Assembly (NCBI RefSeq): GCF_958295425.1
Contig: NC_081143.1
Location: 24,001,281-24,065,280 of the forward strand
DNA length: 64,000 nt
Origin: Solea solea
Lineage: Eukaryota; Chordata; Actinopteri; Pleuronectiformes; Soleidae
Direction: 5' to 3'
In this document: positions 39,777-52,137 of the stretch, piece by piece
Layout of the letters: the number at the start of each line of letters is the position of its first letter
Numbering within the stretch: position 1 is the stretch's first letter
Position numbers and translations under genes: made by a program
The notes under the pieces: generated by a model
What the model was told of the DNA's origin: nothing
Database searches by the model: none
What the model saw: the letters and a program-made list of their open reading frames with translations, nothing else

Positions 39777-42312
39777 CTCTAATAAAAAATACCGTTGTAA
39801 AGTATGAAACTGATGAAAAATAGCGGCGATACGGCCCAGCACTGGCTGCTGTGTTGCTAATGTGTAGCTCTCTAAATCTAAATTTCTCTTTCCCTCCTCA
39901 GCCTGCTGACGTACTCCCCTGTCCTCCATGTTCAATCGTCGGTGCAGTTGTGTCGTTGTTGAGTATCTGCAACGGTTGTGTCTCCTCCTCGTCCTCTGGC
40001 CACGCGGAGGTTTTCAGGAACGTCATTGGCAGCAGCAAAGTTCAGAAATGTGCCCTCGAGGCTGTGACACGTCTCAGCAGCAGCCCAGGTACGACTACTA
40101 CTACAGGAGGAGAACGTCTTCAATCACCTTAATGATAGATATTGTTAAATGTAACAACAACTGAACAAGGCAACATATTGTGTTACTATGTGACATGATG
40201 ACTTAATTCACTGTGGCTGTTTTCTGAATCTTCTCCTGCAACCCTCTCAGTTAACTTTCCAGAAAATGCACATTATGGTATTCTTTAAACAGTTGGGTCT
40301 AAGAACAGCTGTAGTGTCATTTCTCTATCTAAATGTAAGTCTTAGTATTATTAGTGTTGGTATGGTGTAAACACAAAATAATGTTTAACATCAGATTGAA
40401 TGTATTATTGTTCTCATGTGTTTCAGGAGTAAAAGATGAGCTGACTGAGGTGTTTACAGTTCTGATCCGATATCTGAGCAATCCCGACTCTGACCGGACT
40501 GTAAGTTTGTGTTTTCCCAGATATTGCTGCTGTAAAGCCACACTCAACTTAACTCAAATTTATTTATAGAACACACAAGGTTGAAGTGGTCATCAAGAAA
40601 AAGCAAGAAAAGGGCTCTATAAATACAGACCATTTATATTACACATTGTTTAGGCTGTTAAAACTGTATCTTTGTTCTCTCAGGTAATACACAAATCCTA
40701 CCAGGCCTTAGTGAAGTGGACGATTGTGTGTAAAGACCTCTCTTCTATTAAAGACCAGCTCAGACAAGGTAACATTCACCAGAATCCTCCTCACTGAAAG
40801 CTACATAAAGTATTTGCCACGTGTTTGTTCCATTAATGACATTATACCATGTGTGTTAGATCTCACTGATGTTGTAAAGAAACGTGTGTGTGACATGCGC
40901 TGGGAGGTGAGGGACTCGACGGTGGAGTTTCTGGGACAATTGGCAGGTGTCCTGAAGTCACCTGAGGTGGCGAGGGACACATCTGAGGCTCTATTGGACA
41001 GCTGCTGTTGTCTCACGCTCCTCAGGGAGGCGTTGCGGGATCCAGAGAGTTATGTAAGAGCCAGCACCATCGCAGCGCTGGGACAGACACTGGCGCACAG
41101 CTGGCAACAGGGGGCGGCACTGACTGAGGAGCAGGTATGCAGATTTAATTTTTTTTTTTTTTAATTATTTTATTTATTCGTAAAAGTCTCGCCAAATATC
41201 AAGGTTATAATAGTTTTGGATTTTTCATTCATCATTCATAACTGAAGATGGATCTAAATGCAGAACATTTACTTGAATGATGTCCTTTCAGACTGTGTAA
41301 TTTGACCTTTTCCTCTGGATAATAGATGTTGGTTCTTTTTAATACATGGCACAAAGTAACATATTTTTTTTGACTACTGTAATTCATCACCATTCAATAA
41401 TTTGTTTCCCTCCAGACAGATGTAGTGAACCAGCTGCTTGAAATTCTCTCCCAGGACACAGAGGGATTTGCCAGGAGGGCTGTTATGCAATATTTCCTCG
41501 CCTGGTTTTCTTCATGTGCCTCACACACATCTCCACCCTCCTCCTCCCGTTCCTCCCTGCTGATGAGCTCCTTGAGCTCCGTCCTCTCTCTTGGCACTGC
41601 AGATCTGGACTGGGAAGTCAAAGTTCACTCTTTGGAACTAGCTGAGCTGCTGCTGGACGAAGCTTTTTCAGGTTGCCCTGGTTACAGGAAGCCTTCAGAG
41701 AGACCTTGTGCCTCACTGCACCCATACGCTGTGGTTTCCGATCAGACCTACGCAGTCCACAGACACACACCGGGTGTGGAGTCCGATTTGTCGGGTGTGT
41801 TAAACAATCTGGTAAAGCAGGGAGTTGTCTCTGCGCTGCTGAGCGGTCTGGTTGACTGTGATAGACCGGTGGGTCTGAAGGCCTGTCAACTCCTGATTTC
41901 ACTCAGAGAAGCAGTGGGCCCGCCGTCAAAGGATGAAGTGAATGCAACTCCTACCACTGCAGCTGTCACCAAGGTGACCTGTGAAGTGCCCAGCTGCGGC
42001 TGGGGGAAGGAGATCAGAAGAATACTGGGCATGAAGACGTGCGATGAGGATGAAGAGACGGATTTGACTGCTGACGAGTGCGGGGACACGAGAAAGCAAG
42101 GCAAGGGCGAAGGAGGCCGCAGCGTGTCTGTCAGCGTGCGTGAAATGTTGAGGTCTCTGGGTTTGGATGCGAGGCTGGACATACTGAGTCAAAGCAGTGA
42201 CCACGTACACAACTCTCCTCTCTCTCTGCTGCAGGACATAGTGATGTCCAGTGCTACACACACTCAAGCAAACACACAACCAGGGCAAGAAGTCATCGTG
42301 GACTGCTATTGA
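36313..42312 (+). CDS. brat1: BRCA1-associated ATM activator 1, complete
   Basis: BRAT1 is a HEAT-repeat protein linked to ATM activation after DNA damage and to Integrator/INTS11 function. Exons: 36313-36439, 37148-37302, 37390-37537, 37680-38136, 38658-38783, 39244-39335, 39429-39532, 39902-40088, 40427-40500, 40684-40768, 40860-41134, 41416-42312. They total 2727 bases (908 aa plus stop), all in frame, against 821 aa in human. The start is clear (MDKECASLLPQVC; human MDPECAQLLPALC). Conserved blocks include DDTSLEKLLDWF, RVGWIQGLRKMLQHSEAL, WEVRDSTVEFLGQL, DPESYVRASTIAALGQ, FARRAVMQYFLAWF, DLDWEVKVHSLELAELLL, DCDRPVGLKACQLL and SQSSDHVHNSPLSLLQD. The extreme C-terminus is VDCY; the human protein also ends DCY. 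The extra length lies mainly in the fourth exon and the acidic stretch of the last exon. Confidence 0.95.
39684..39735 (+). mobile_element. Partial copy of a small palindromic MITE
   Basis: The words ttaaaggaatacttcacc and tttgtattactagaatagg match the element at 47012-47102 in reverse orientation. The right half is replaced by the (TA)19 run that starts at 39736. Intron of brat1. Confidence 0.7.
39736..39773 (+). repeat. (TA)19 microsatellite
   Basis: Nineteen TA units directly follow the truncated MITE copy, in a brat1 intron. Confidence 0.95.
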
Positions 42313-43851
42313 CACAAGCGCACACGCACACACACACACACCAACAGTTATAGACAGCCTTATGTTGGTTTATCAGGGTTTTGGTTTGTGTCGCTCTGTA
42401 CTGATTTATTGTATTGTGTTTCTGTGTATAATACAGTAAAAGGTAGTGATTTGTTGATGTTTGTTGGCTTTTTTATGAAAACATGTTAAATCTCTATGGA
42501 TTTCTAATGTATATTAATATAGTGCAGATACATAATTAACCCTTAGAGTGTTATAGAGTAGTAGTATTATATAGAGAGGCTACAAGAATGTGCAATAGAG
42601 TGTTTTATATATATTTTTTTCCCAGCACAACCTATACGTAATCTGAGGATATACTTTTTGTTTCGATTTTCACAAACTATATAAACACACCTGAGGAAAA
42701 AGTACTCAAATTTTGAAAAATTTGATTGAATTTGTGAAATTTGGAAAAACATCACATTTCAAAGTTTGCTTGGCTTGTTTTTATGAACAAAAATAAAGAA
42801 AAATGGTCTATTTTGGGACTTCTGCACAACTGTCACTACTCCCACTTTAAAAGAAATTGCTATATAAAATGAATCGTAATTTTGACTTAACACATTAGGA
42901 GAAACACACAGCCCGAGATGTCCATATAAGAGTTGTGTATTATTCCCAGTGCAATTTACCAAGGGTGCACCTGTGGTTAATTATCACCATGGCTGCTCAG
43001 TCTTCTCAATATCACCCAGATTTTGTACAGTTAAAATCACATTATTAGTTTTTGCTGATTAATAGCAGTGTTTAGAGCTTGTGCTGCCTTATTTCAAGAG
43101 AGATGGAGGCAACGGCAACATTGTGCTAGTAAAGCGAGGCTGCTGCAAACAGGTCGGAGTATGACTGACTGGAAACACAAAGATACGCTAACAAAATGTT
43201 CTACTGGTCAGAAAAAAAACAGGTCATTCAGTGGTTTGATTTCTGATCAATGTTTAGGCTCAGCTCAGTTACACCACTGACTGAGGGAACTGAAGATCTG
43301 GATCCAGACCCTCTAGAACCAGGTGAGGACAACGAGGAGGAGGAGTGGGTGGCAGGTCTTCCAGTTACAGTCTTCTTTTATTCACACAGCTTTTATTTAG
43401 ATATTTTCAAAATGAGGATCACTATTTTCTGACTTAAAGTGCATTTTTACAGTAAAAAAAGGCGGCTTTATTCTAAGTGATCAGAGAGTCCGTCAGTGTT
43501 GGCTGTCACGTCACGTACCTCATTTATTCCCCTGTCTCTTTGGTCTCTCTTTCCCTTCCTGTCCACTCACTGATTTCCCTTGATGGAAAAGCGTGTCGTA
43601 GATGGAGGGCAGTCACTTCCTCCACGTGTTCACACACTCTCTAACTCGGTCACACGGAGGAACAGAGGGACACGCGCATGCAGGGAAAAGTCTCCTCATT
43701 AACTAATGAGGTGCATGTCGGGAAGTACACACACACACACACAGATTATATATCATCCTCTAACAGTGTCATCGTTCTGCTGAGCTCCACTCACACTTTC
43801 TCTCCCTTCATTCATGAAGTGAAACTATTTTCCTGGCTGACTCTGCTCAGG
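42313..43851. other. Intergenic region between brat1 and grap
   Basis: It begins with the brat1 3' UTR: a CA run near 42322, and an aatacagtaaaa tract near 42429 that may serve as a weak poly(A) signal. A dispersed repeat follows (ctatataaacacacctgagg, about 42600-42960) with relatives at 52690-52830 and 54820-55220. An open stretch at 43250-43365 codes an acidic peptide (EDLDPDPLEPGEDNEEEEW) that I cannot assign. The last few hundred bases should hold the grap promoter. Confidence 0.5.
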
Positions 43852-46800
43852 ATGGAGGCCTTAGCTCTTTTCTCGTTTACGGCGTCAGAAGCAGACGAGA
43901 TCAGTTTTCACAGAGGGGACATCATCAAGGTATGTGACCTCTTTTGGACCCTTTTCTGTCATAACCAGTAGTCCACATGGAGACCAAAACCTGGTCCTAC
44001 TGAGGCAGAACCTCATTTCTGAGGAACTGGTTATGCTTAGGGCTAAGATTCGAATTGTGGTTATGTTATTATAGGCCAGGAAGGAGTCTGCAACCTTTAG
44101 TATGAAAAGAGCCATTTATGACTCCTCTCCAAGCAAATAAAACTAATCTGGAGCCGTAAAAAAAACATTTGATTTAATTTTGACAATTAAGATAATATCA
44201 CATTCAAGTTTTTTATATATGTACGAAATAATGATAGTTTGTTGCATTAAGAACTACAAAAAGAAAACTTTTATTGCTGTTTGTAGCCAATGTTTTATAA
44301 AGTGGAGAAAAAAAACTACTTTGAAATAAAACTAAATAAAGAATTATGGAGACTAGGGATGGGAATCGGTCTGATCGGACAGATAAAAATGTAGACTCTT
44401 TTATTTTAGCTGAGTCATGTTTGGGCTGTTTATTTCTTCTTTTTGCCGAGAACAAGATTTGTTACACAGTTGGAGAATAATGTCTTTGAAATGACTCGGC
44501 ACAAATGTGTTGTTCACAGCTTTAACGTTCGTAAATGGTCTAAAATGGAGTAATATCGGTAGGTACTCAGGTTTGTGATATCAGTACTGGACATAAAAAA
44601 GTGGCAGACCTAGTCCTTCCATTGTTTGTTGAAATTAATGGAATTAAAAAGTATAACCCACTTTGAAATAAATAGAGCTTTCCAAATGGATGTAGTGTCC
44701 CAGGAAGAAAAGCTGCACAAAACTGTGGTGTGTGTTTGTGTGTGTGTAGAAAGGACGATGTTTTAATCGCCTGTTGGAGGATGATTGTGCATGTGTGTGT
44801 TATAGGTGACTGAAATGGAGGAAGACTCTTGCTGGTTCACAGCAGAGATCCAGGGCAAGCGTGGCTTCATACCTGCAAGCTACATTTCCCTCTTTCCTCA
44901 TGGGTACAAAAAGTTATTTTTCCAATATGTCGATTAGAAATATGATTAGAAATAACAGATTCATGTGGAATAGAAATGTAGCATTAACTCCAAGGGTTTG
45001 CTTTAACAAAGTCCTTTTTACATTTATGTTGCCCATGCATTTTTGTCTTCTGACCCCTCACTACAGATTATTCAATACATGTTCCAGACAAAAAAATAGT
45101 AATCATTTTGTGATTCTCAGTCTCACTTTCTAAGTCTTGCTCAAGAGGAGGATCCTAAATAGGTTTTTGTGTACATTTCCCGCAGGTGGTTTGCAGGTCA
45201 GGTGTCACGACTTGAGGCTGAGCAACGTCTCCGCTGGCAGAACACTGGAGTGTTTCTGGTGAGGCAGAGTGAGTCAGCTCCAGGAGAGTTTTCTCTCTCC
45301 GTCAGGTCAGTGACAGCACCACATATGCAAACACACACACACCGTCCGTTATCAGGCTCTTGACTGACAGAGCACTACATTTACTGGCTGGTCACTGAGG
45401 TACTTGTTTACACACCTATCTAATCAGACAGTCACACAGCTGGTAAGGAGCTGCGCTTTGAAACCAGAGTCCCAGGTTGGTAAACCCAGCCATGACAGAC
45501 AGATTCATGCATTCACCTCTTATTGTGTTAAGAAATAAACTCCTGCATGGCTTAGATTTGGTTACATTGCCATTTACAAATGATAAATGTGGCAATGAAA
45601 ACATTTGTATTTGTACGAGTATTAGGGCCACATTGAGAAAAAACTTTTTTCACAGACTTTGAGAATAAAGTATTAATTTACGAGAATAAAGTTGTAATCG
45701 ATGAGAATAAAGTCGTAATATTCTAACCTCTTGTTTTAGAAGAGGAGAGTTGTTAAAATGACATTAATCTCGTAAATGAAGACTTTATTCTCGAAATCTG
45801 TGAAAACGTTTTTTTCTCAAAGTGGCCCTGACACTATGTCGTAGTATTTGTGTGTAACTTTGTGTGTAAGGGACCATCAGCCCCCCCGGAAATCTTCACA
45901 TTATCTCGTTAAAAAAAGGTTTGGACGCCCCGATCTAAATAGTGTTGAACTTAAGTTATTTGGTTTTATTTTGCAGTTGAAGATTTGCTCATTAAAAAGT
46001 TAAGTTGTTTAATTCAAGTTCAGTATCAGCACACTTAGTGCTTCACTTTGAATACAAAAGTGCAAATTAACACACTCAATAGACACTTTTGTGATTTTTC
46101 TGCCATTTTTACGGTTAAAAGAAACCAAATGTGAAACTGGTTTGGTGTAAACAACACAACTATAATCAAATTCAGATTAGGCCGGCACAGATCTTATAGC
46201 GCATGAAACAGAATAATGTTTAGTTATCTCCAGAATCTTTGGATGTAGCAGGACTATTTGGTCGGGCAGTCAGAGCACTTGACAAACTGTCTCAGATCAC
46301 ACGATGCAAATGTGCACGTTAACAGCAACCACGTGTCTGTGAGTGTGTGTCAAGGTGAGATGATGGGAGAGTCAGACTATTTAAATATGTTCTACTAAAA
46401 CCACTAAAAATATCACACCCTTAGCAGCCACGACGGTGTGTGCGTGTGAGTGTGTGTGTGTGTGGGAGAAGGAAACTTAATTTCTAGCAGCAATGTGACA
46501 TAGGGCATGTTTAATGATTGAAGGTAAATTATACGTGTTCAATAATAATTAGGGCCTTATGTAACACTGCACCGCTCTTTCATTACACACACAGGTGCAT
46601 TATGATACTGATAGATGTTTAGGGAGTGTTAACATTTATACGCCTGTAAGAGCTGAGCATCACAAGGATTACTTCATACTTAAGTCATGGGTTCTTTCAG
46701 ACCTTTTTTTAACAGTAAAAGTTACAGTTGTCACAATTATCATATTAAATGGCAATGTAACCAAATCTAAGCCACGCAGGAGTGAACGAATGAAAAAATG

Positions 46801-48397
46801 TTGCCTGTCTTTCACATCTGGAGTCCGATAACATAGAAAGAGGTGCATGCATCTGTCTGTCACGGCTGGGACGATTCCTGGACATGGGTTTCAAAGCACA
46901 ACTCCTCACCAGCTGAGCTAATAGGGACAACATGTAAATAGGTTTTCAATTTTCTGTCCCATAAATAATACATTTTAAAACTGAAGCTGCGGGCTGTACA
47001 AAGCTGCCTGATTTAAAGGAATACTTCACCAAAGTTTTCAAAAATACTACCCCTATTCTAGTAATACAAAGCTAAATGCAAATCGGTGAAGTATTCCTTT
47101 AAGTCCATTTAAGTGTGCACATACAGGGGCAGACAGACAACCACACAGTGCAATCCTAATAGTAACCAGCAGAGGGAGATGGTGTTCAGGGAAGTCTGTG
47201 AGCAGGATCCTTTTACAACAGTTTGGCTTCATGTCAAACACCATGGTGAAGTTTGTGACATACACTAACCGTCCATTCACTGTGAGTTATGACTGCGCCA
47301 TGAACAAAGACACCAGTTTTTATTGTGGGACGTAACACAGTCCACCCACTGTTGTGCTCTACTGTCCCACAATAAGCCCCTCTGATGAAAGGATGTTTTG
47401 GACACCGTGCCACAGCTGCAAAATCACAAGTGTAGAAAATAAAATGATGAATGAATGAATTATGTTAAGCTGTGCTGGCTGTGCAGTGTCACAGTTCTAG
47501 CGTGAAGTGGGACACTGGAAGTGAAAGGAGCAATTACTACTGTTATTAGTGACACCGTAGCTTTATTTAGTGTATTAAATTAAATCAAATGTAATTAAAT
47601 TTAAAACTGTAATGATGATTAATTGAATGTTCCCACTATTAAAAAGAAATGCTATGTTGTTGCAATAGAATTGACATTTGGCAAAAGGTGAACATTTGCA
47701 TGACCTTTGCTAAATTCATCCATAGCTTGGAGAAACACCTACACATGCACAGGATTTTTCTCATTTCACATGTCACACTGACTGAGAAGGAATGTGTTTT
47801 ACGGGAATTGCGAGAGAGAAAGAAGCTGGAGGAATGAGGCGGCGACAGCAGCAGCAGCAGCAGCACGTGCTGGTGAACAAAGCAGTTTGCATGCTTTTCT
47901 CACATATCTTTTTAACCTCTCTGCTCTTATCCTGCAGCTATGGCGACAGGGTGGAACATTTCAGAGTCCTAGAGCGAGCTGGTCACTACTGCGTATGGGA
48001 CAAGTCCTTCTGCTCCCTTAACCGTTTGGTGGATTTCTACAGAACTCACAGCATTGCCTTGGAGAAAGTCATCCGTCTCAAAGACCCTCCTCAATCCCCT
48101 CTCCCACTGTCCCGCCCTGGTTATAATCCTTATCCCAACCCTTATAGAAGCAGCTCTCAGGAGTCCCCCCTCCCCTCACCACGTCTCTACTCTCACCCCT
48201 CTCACCTGAAGAGAGACACAAGGGTAAATGTACATCATGAAGTTATTTTCTGTCAAAACCTGTTTGTGTGATGTCACAGCTCTGCTCTGCTCTGCTTTGT
48301 CTTTGTTCAGAAACCTGGTCTGGTTCATGCTCTCTGTGACAACACCTCCCCCACCACGAACCAACCAACTCCATTTCCTGCGTGGCGACATCACTGA
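43852..48397 (+). CDS. grap: GRB2-related adaptor protein (SH3-SH2-SH3 type), C-terminal SH3 disrupted
   Basis: GRB2-family adaptors link phosphotyrosine receptors to SOS/Ras signalling. Exons: 43852-43929, 44806-44903, 45186-45305, 47938-48223, then 48311 onward. The first two give an N-terminal SH3 (MEALALFSFTASEADEISFH; RGDIIKV; GKRGFIPASYISLFPHGW). The next two give an SH2 with the FLVRQSESAPGEFSLSV phosphotyrosine-loop block and the YGDRVEHFRVLE and NRLVDFYRTHSI strands. A proline/serine/tyrosine-rich linker of about 50 residues follows, longer than in GRB2 or GRAP. The last exon starts as an SH3 (HALCDNTSPTTNQ) but hits TGA at 48395-48397 after 28 codons. Further SH3-like coding continues in the other two frames to 48495. 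GRAP is preferred over GRB2 and GRAP2 because it neighbours slc5a10 and fam83g, as in human. It could be a recent pseudogene, a truncated protein, or an assembly error. Confidence 0.72.
45433..46922. mobile_element. Inverted pair of tRNA-like SINE copies in grap intron 3
   Basis: Left arm (about 45433-45600) and right arm (about 46745-46922) are reverse complements over about 170 bases with gaps. Shared words are cagctggtaaggag / cagctggtgaggag, gctttgaaacc, gccatgacagacagat / gccgtgacagacagat, and ggcttagatttggttacatt. Read outward-in, each begins like a tRNA (agctcagctggt). It is either two SINEs in opposite orientation or one element with long tRNA-like inverted ends. Confidence 0.65.
45624..45829. 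mobile_element. Palindromic MITE (206 bp) within the grap intron
   Basis: The left end agggccacattgagaaaaaa mirrors the right end tttttctcaaagtggccct. Inner parts (cacagactttgagaataaag versus ctttattctcgaaatctgtg) also pair. The middle repeats gagaataaagt-type words. Non-coding. Confidence 0.75.
47012..47102. mobile_element. Very short palindromic MITE (about 90 bp)
   Basis: Terminal repeats ttaaaggaatacttcacc and ggtgaagtattcctttaa are exact reverse complements (18 bp). The core ctattctagtaatacaaag matches, in reverse, the copy in the brat1 intron at 39684. Confidence 0.8.
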
Positions 48398-48495
48398 CCA
48401 ACTAGACTGCTCTGGCTCGCTAACTGAGAGGGGGGCGCTGTCGAGGCCGAGTGGGCATCTTTCCACCTGCGAACGTCCAACTGCTGTACCACTGA
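48311..48495 (+). pseudogene. grap: Frame-broken C-terminal SH3 exon of grap
   Basis: Frame 1 gives HALCDNTSPTTNQ and then stops. After a tandem aacc (aaccaaccaac near 48358-48368) the SH3 continues one frame over (NQLHFLRGDITDQLDCSGSL). After a run of six G (about 48428-48433) the end, GRVGIFPPANVQLLY, is in the third frame and closes with TGA at 48493-48495. Two separate indels, both in slippage-prone sequence, break the domain. The exon is a part of the gene at 43852, listed separately because of the break. Confidence 0.75.
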
Positions 48496-48584
48496 ACCCC
48501 CTCAGTACCACGACTGCACTCACTCACACCTCGCCTGTGAGGCTAAAGTGACTTTCCTAACATATCCAGAATTAGAGCTGAAAC

Positions 48585-48590
48585 AATAAA
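48585..48590 (+). terminator. Candidate poly(A) signal of grap
   Basis: AATAAA in gaaacaataaagc lies about 90 bases after the last possible SH3 stop. A second aaataaac follows directly. Confidence 0.45.
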
Positions 48591-51500
48591 GCAAATAAAC
48601 AATATTATTATTATCATTATTATTATTATTATTATTAATAAATTGGTCCTGCATTTCTCACTCGACGTGTTATGAGCAATTGGTTCTATGTAGAGTAAGG
48701 AAAAGGTTGCTTTTCTTTTCTCTCTGCTCTTCTCTGCAGTTGGCACAATCGCTGGAAACATAGTTTATTCTTGGTTTTCATCCCCAGGTCATTAAAATAC
48801 CCATGTTTTGGGATTATGGCTTTAGTGTCCTGAGCTTTTCTCATCAGATGAGCTCAGACAGATGCACTCTCTCCATCTGTGAAACACTCTGATAATGACT
48901 TTTATTGCATTTATTTATCGTTATTTATCCCTTTCTTTTTCCTGCTTCTTTGTAGCGTAGAAGGTTTTTGATGGTACCAGAGTAGCAATCCAGCACAAGT
49001 GGGGACTTGTATACAGAGTAGGTGTAGTGGAACAGCCAATAGACCAATAGGATCAGCTGTGGTCAAAGACTCCCTTTTTCAAATTTAGTTGTGAGGCTGT
49101 AAACACAGCACAGAAGAGGTGCAGAAATGATCGATTAGTAATCCCAAAATGACTGCTATACATTTAAAGCATAAAGTAATCACATTACTGTACAATTAAC
49201 CTAAACACACCTAGCAGAACACAATCTTTAAACAAATGGTTTAAAACACACTATAATGGCACTGTAAGAGTTAGTTAATGCATAACTCATGTAACATACC
49301 CTTGACTTGGCATTACCAATAAATATAAACAAAGTGGAGGCTCTAGTATGACAAAGTAATCAAAGTTTATAATGGCTGACACATTATAGAACACTAGCGA
49401 CATAACCCTGAAGGTACCCCAATTGGCCCAGACCCTGCACTGCACACTGCACTAAACATGAAAGAATATCATGATGTTCCACAGCAAACAGCAGAATCTG
49501 GGCTACAAGAAATTATTTTATAAAAACTATTTTTAAAATATATTTTAAATGTGACACAGCTCATACAACAACTCAATCTAATCAACCAATTCAACTCTCT
49601 ATGGCACCGCTGTGCTAACCAACTCGCCACATTTCCGGATCTAACACTATGACAGAACACAACACACAGCGATTCCACGGATTCGGAGGATATTCGTATA
49701 AACGCTCTACACCAAAACACCAGAGAGATCAAATCCAAAGAATACAGAGAATACAAAGAATAATGTCTCTTACCTTCGTCAAAAGCGAAAACAACGCTGT
49801 ATCCGGTCAGAGGGACTTCCTGTGTTACACTCAAATCATTCCGGCGTCTCTAACGGACATTAGGACCCTGGGGGGGGGGGGGGAGCGTTACAAATTCCAT
49901 AATTATGTAGCATTATGATTGGCTTACAGTGCTGTCAATCTAATTTTGGCGACGATAGCGTCATTCCATTGGCTCTAATGATTCAAAGGAGGTGTCATTC
50001 ACTCAAATCGGCCAATCCCTCATGGAGATACAGGCGTACTTGCGTTCCGGGATACAGCTCAGTCCTGCCACCTTGTGTTCGTTTCTGGAATGTGAAATAT
50101 ATAGAAGTCTAAGGAAACAAAGCCATAAACTGTTTTATTTAACACCAAACAGTGATATAAAAATGAAATAAGTAGTTTTATACATGAGATAATACAAATG
50201 GCACAGGATGGTGCCAAAAATTGTCTGTACTTTCTGCACTAAAACCTCTCTAATTGTGTTTTGCTTCACTTGATCAAAGTCAACCTTTGCAGAGATGATG
50301 TTCACATTATTGTGCTATGATTGAATAGATGTTTAGAGCTGCAGCTGCATCATTCCAAAGAGATACTCATCCTGAATGTGCTTTTTGTTTTAGGCAAGCC
50401 TGAATTTCAATCATTTTTGTTGTGTGCCATCATTTTTCACTCTTCACCAGTAACACATGTGCTGATATTATTTACACATCTGAACAAATCTCACAGGTGT
50501 TCCATTTACTATGACACCCACAGTATTCAAATAGACCTTGTGATTGCATACATAACACACAATTCAAAAAGTATTACCTTCTGTTCTGAGGGTTTTTTAT
50601 ATTTTCACACCAATCCCTGTCCTCTTCATTTCTTGGCCTTTATTTCCTCCGTTCACAAACAGCTGTCAGCTGTATACCATCCTGCCCATGCCCATAACTT
50701 CTGCTGTAAATGTTAATAAACTGCACAGAACACAAATTAAAATCATAATTATATTATAATCTAAGTTTTGATATTGTAGGATGTCTTTGTCAATGACCAC
50801 ATGAAGCTGGGACGCATAGATCTTTACATTTATTACAGAGAGAGCACAAGGAAAAACTGTATTTGATGGACACAGAGTCAAGATATTTATGTTTGACCGA
50901 CGCGTAGTTCTTCACGTTTCACAGCGTGCACTTCTTAACACTTCACCGATATAAAAATCTACTCAAATTCACAGTAACATCAATGTTATAATAGAGATTC
51001 TTCTACTTATACAATGTCATTTGCATTCTAATACATACATGTATTCTATAAATGCAATTTGGATGCGTTTGGAGATATAAACTGCATGGAAAAAGATTTT
51101 CATGGCAATTAGAAACTGTAATAGCTGCAGCAGTCATGTGGATTTGGGCACTCAGAGCAGCCACAGTCAATTATTTGTATTCATTTATATTAATTAAAAA
51201 AGTTTAGAACACACTCACAACAACTAAAGGTTCACAAAACCTCCTGAGACAAAAGGCTGTCGACAAAACAACACTGTAATTACCATTTTAGCACATTAAT
51301 TCAAAAGCAAATTCAATTATGAGAGCCATATTCAACTTAAACCACTCTTTTTAATACCTCATTATGTATTGGTAAGCTTTTAAGTATAATAAAAGCATGT
51401 TGTTGCTTGTTACAAACCTCATTGCAATTTGTAGGTTACAACAAATATACTGGAATTGTTTAATGAATAAACCAAGATCAGATATGTGGGGTGGTATTAA

Positions 51501-51894
51501 AATAACAACCATAAAGTGATTTTAATGCGCGCTGCTCATAGTTAAAACAAAAACACGAACATGTTGACAGTTCTCTCACATTTTTGTCTGACATGTGTTT
51601 TCCATTATTTACAATCACGGAGTAATGTGATGCAAATGTGGACACAAGCATTCGCTATCAGTGGAAAAAATAAGGAAAATTCAAAGTTTATGTAGCCTTG
51701 AAGGACCAACGTGGCCTCTGGGTGTTTTCTAACTTGAAAATTTGGCGTTAACCGCACACGACGTTGTGAAATATACACCGTTTCTAACATATTTAGAGAC
51801 TTAACATCTCAAGCACAGACACGTTTGTTTCTGCACTTTCTTTCTCGGATCTGGAGAGGAATCAGTCTCCACGTGTGGAGAGTCTCCACACGCG
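48591..51894. other. Intergenic region between grap and slc5a10 3' ends (tail to tail)
   Basis: The two genes converge here. I see an ATT triplet run near 48605-48640, a run of 14 G at 49870-49883, CpG-containing DNA around 49610-50090 without a recognisable exon, and AT-rich unique-looking DNA after that. The lower part must include the slc5a10 3' UTR (minus strand); candidate reversed poly(A) words (tttatt) occur near 50828 and 50140. Confidence 0.45.
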
Positions 51895-52092
51895 CTATGC
51901 AAAGTATGCATAGAGGGAAATGTTAATGCCTATCAGCAGGATTGCATTAGCACAGCAGAACCTCGACCAGAACACGCTCTCCCTCAGAGTGGGAACTCTG
52001 GGGGCCGGGGCCTCGTTCGAGCGCTGCACTGCTGAGACGCAGAATCCCACCCTCTGACCACATGTCGTCCGCAGATTTGGCCCAGAGCCTGC

Positions 52093-52137
<45 letters not shown>

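Noticed and set aside
43250..43432. A novel acidic protein exon
   Set aside because: The frame is short, has no clear splice partners and resembles nothing I can name; noted only in the intergenic entry.
46858..46922. A tRNA gene on the minus strand in the grap intron
   Set aside because: It is the arm of an inverted repeat with a matching decayed copy at 45433; the B-box is degenerate.
49649..49918. A short protein with an IQRIQRI repeat
   Set aside because: It derives from a small repeat of agaatacagagaatac; no start context, conservation or splice signal.
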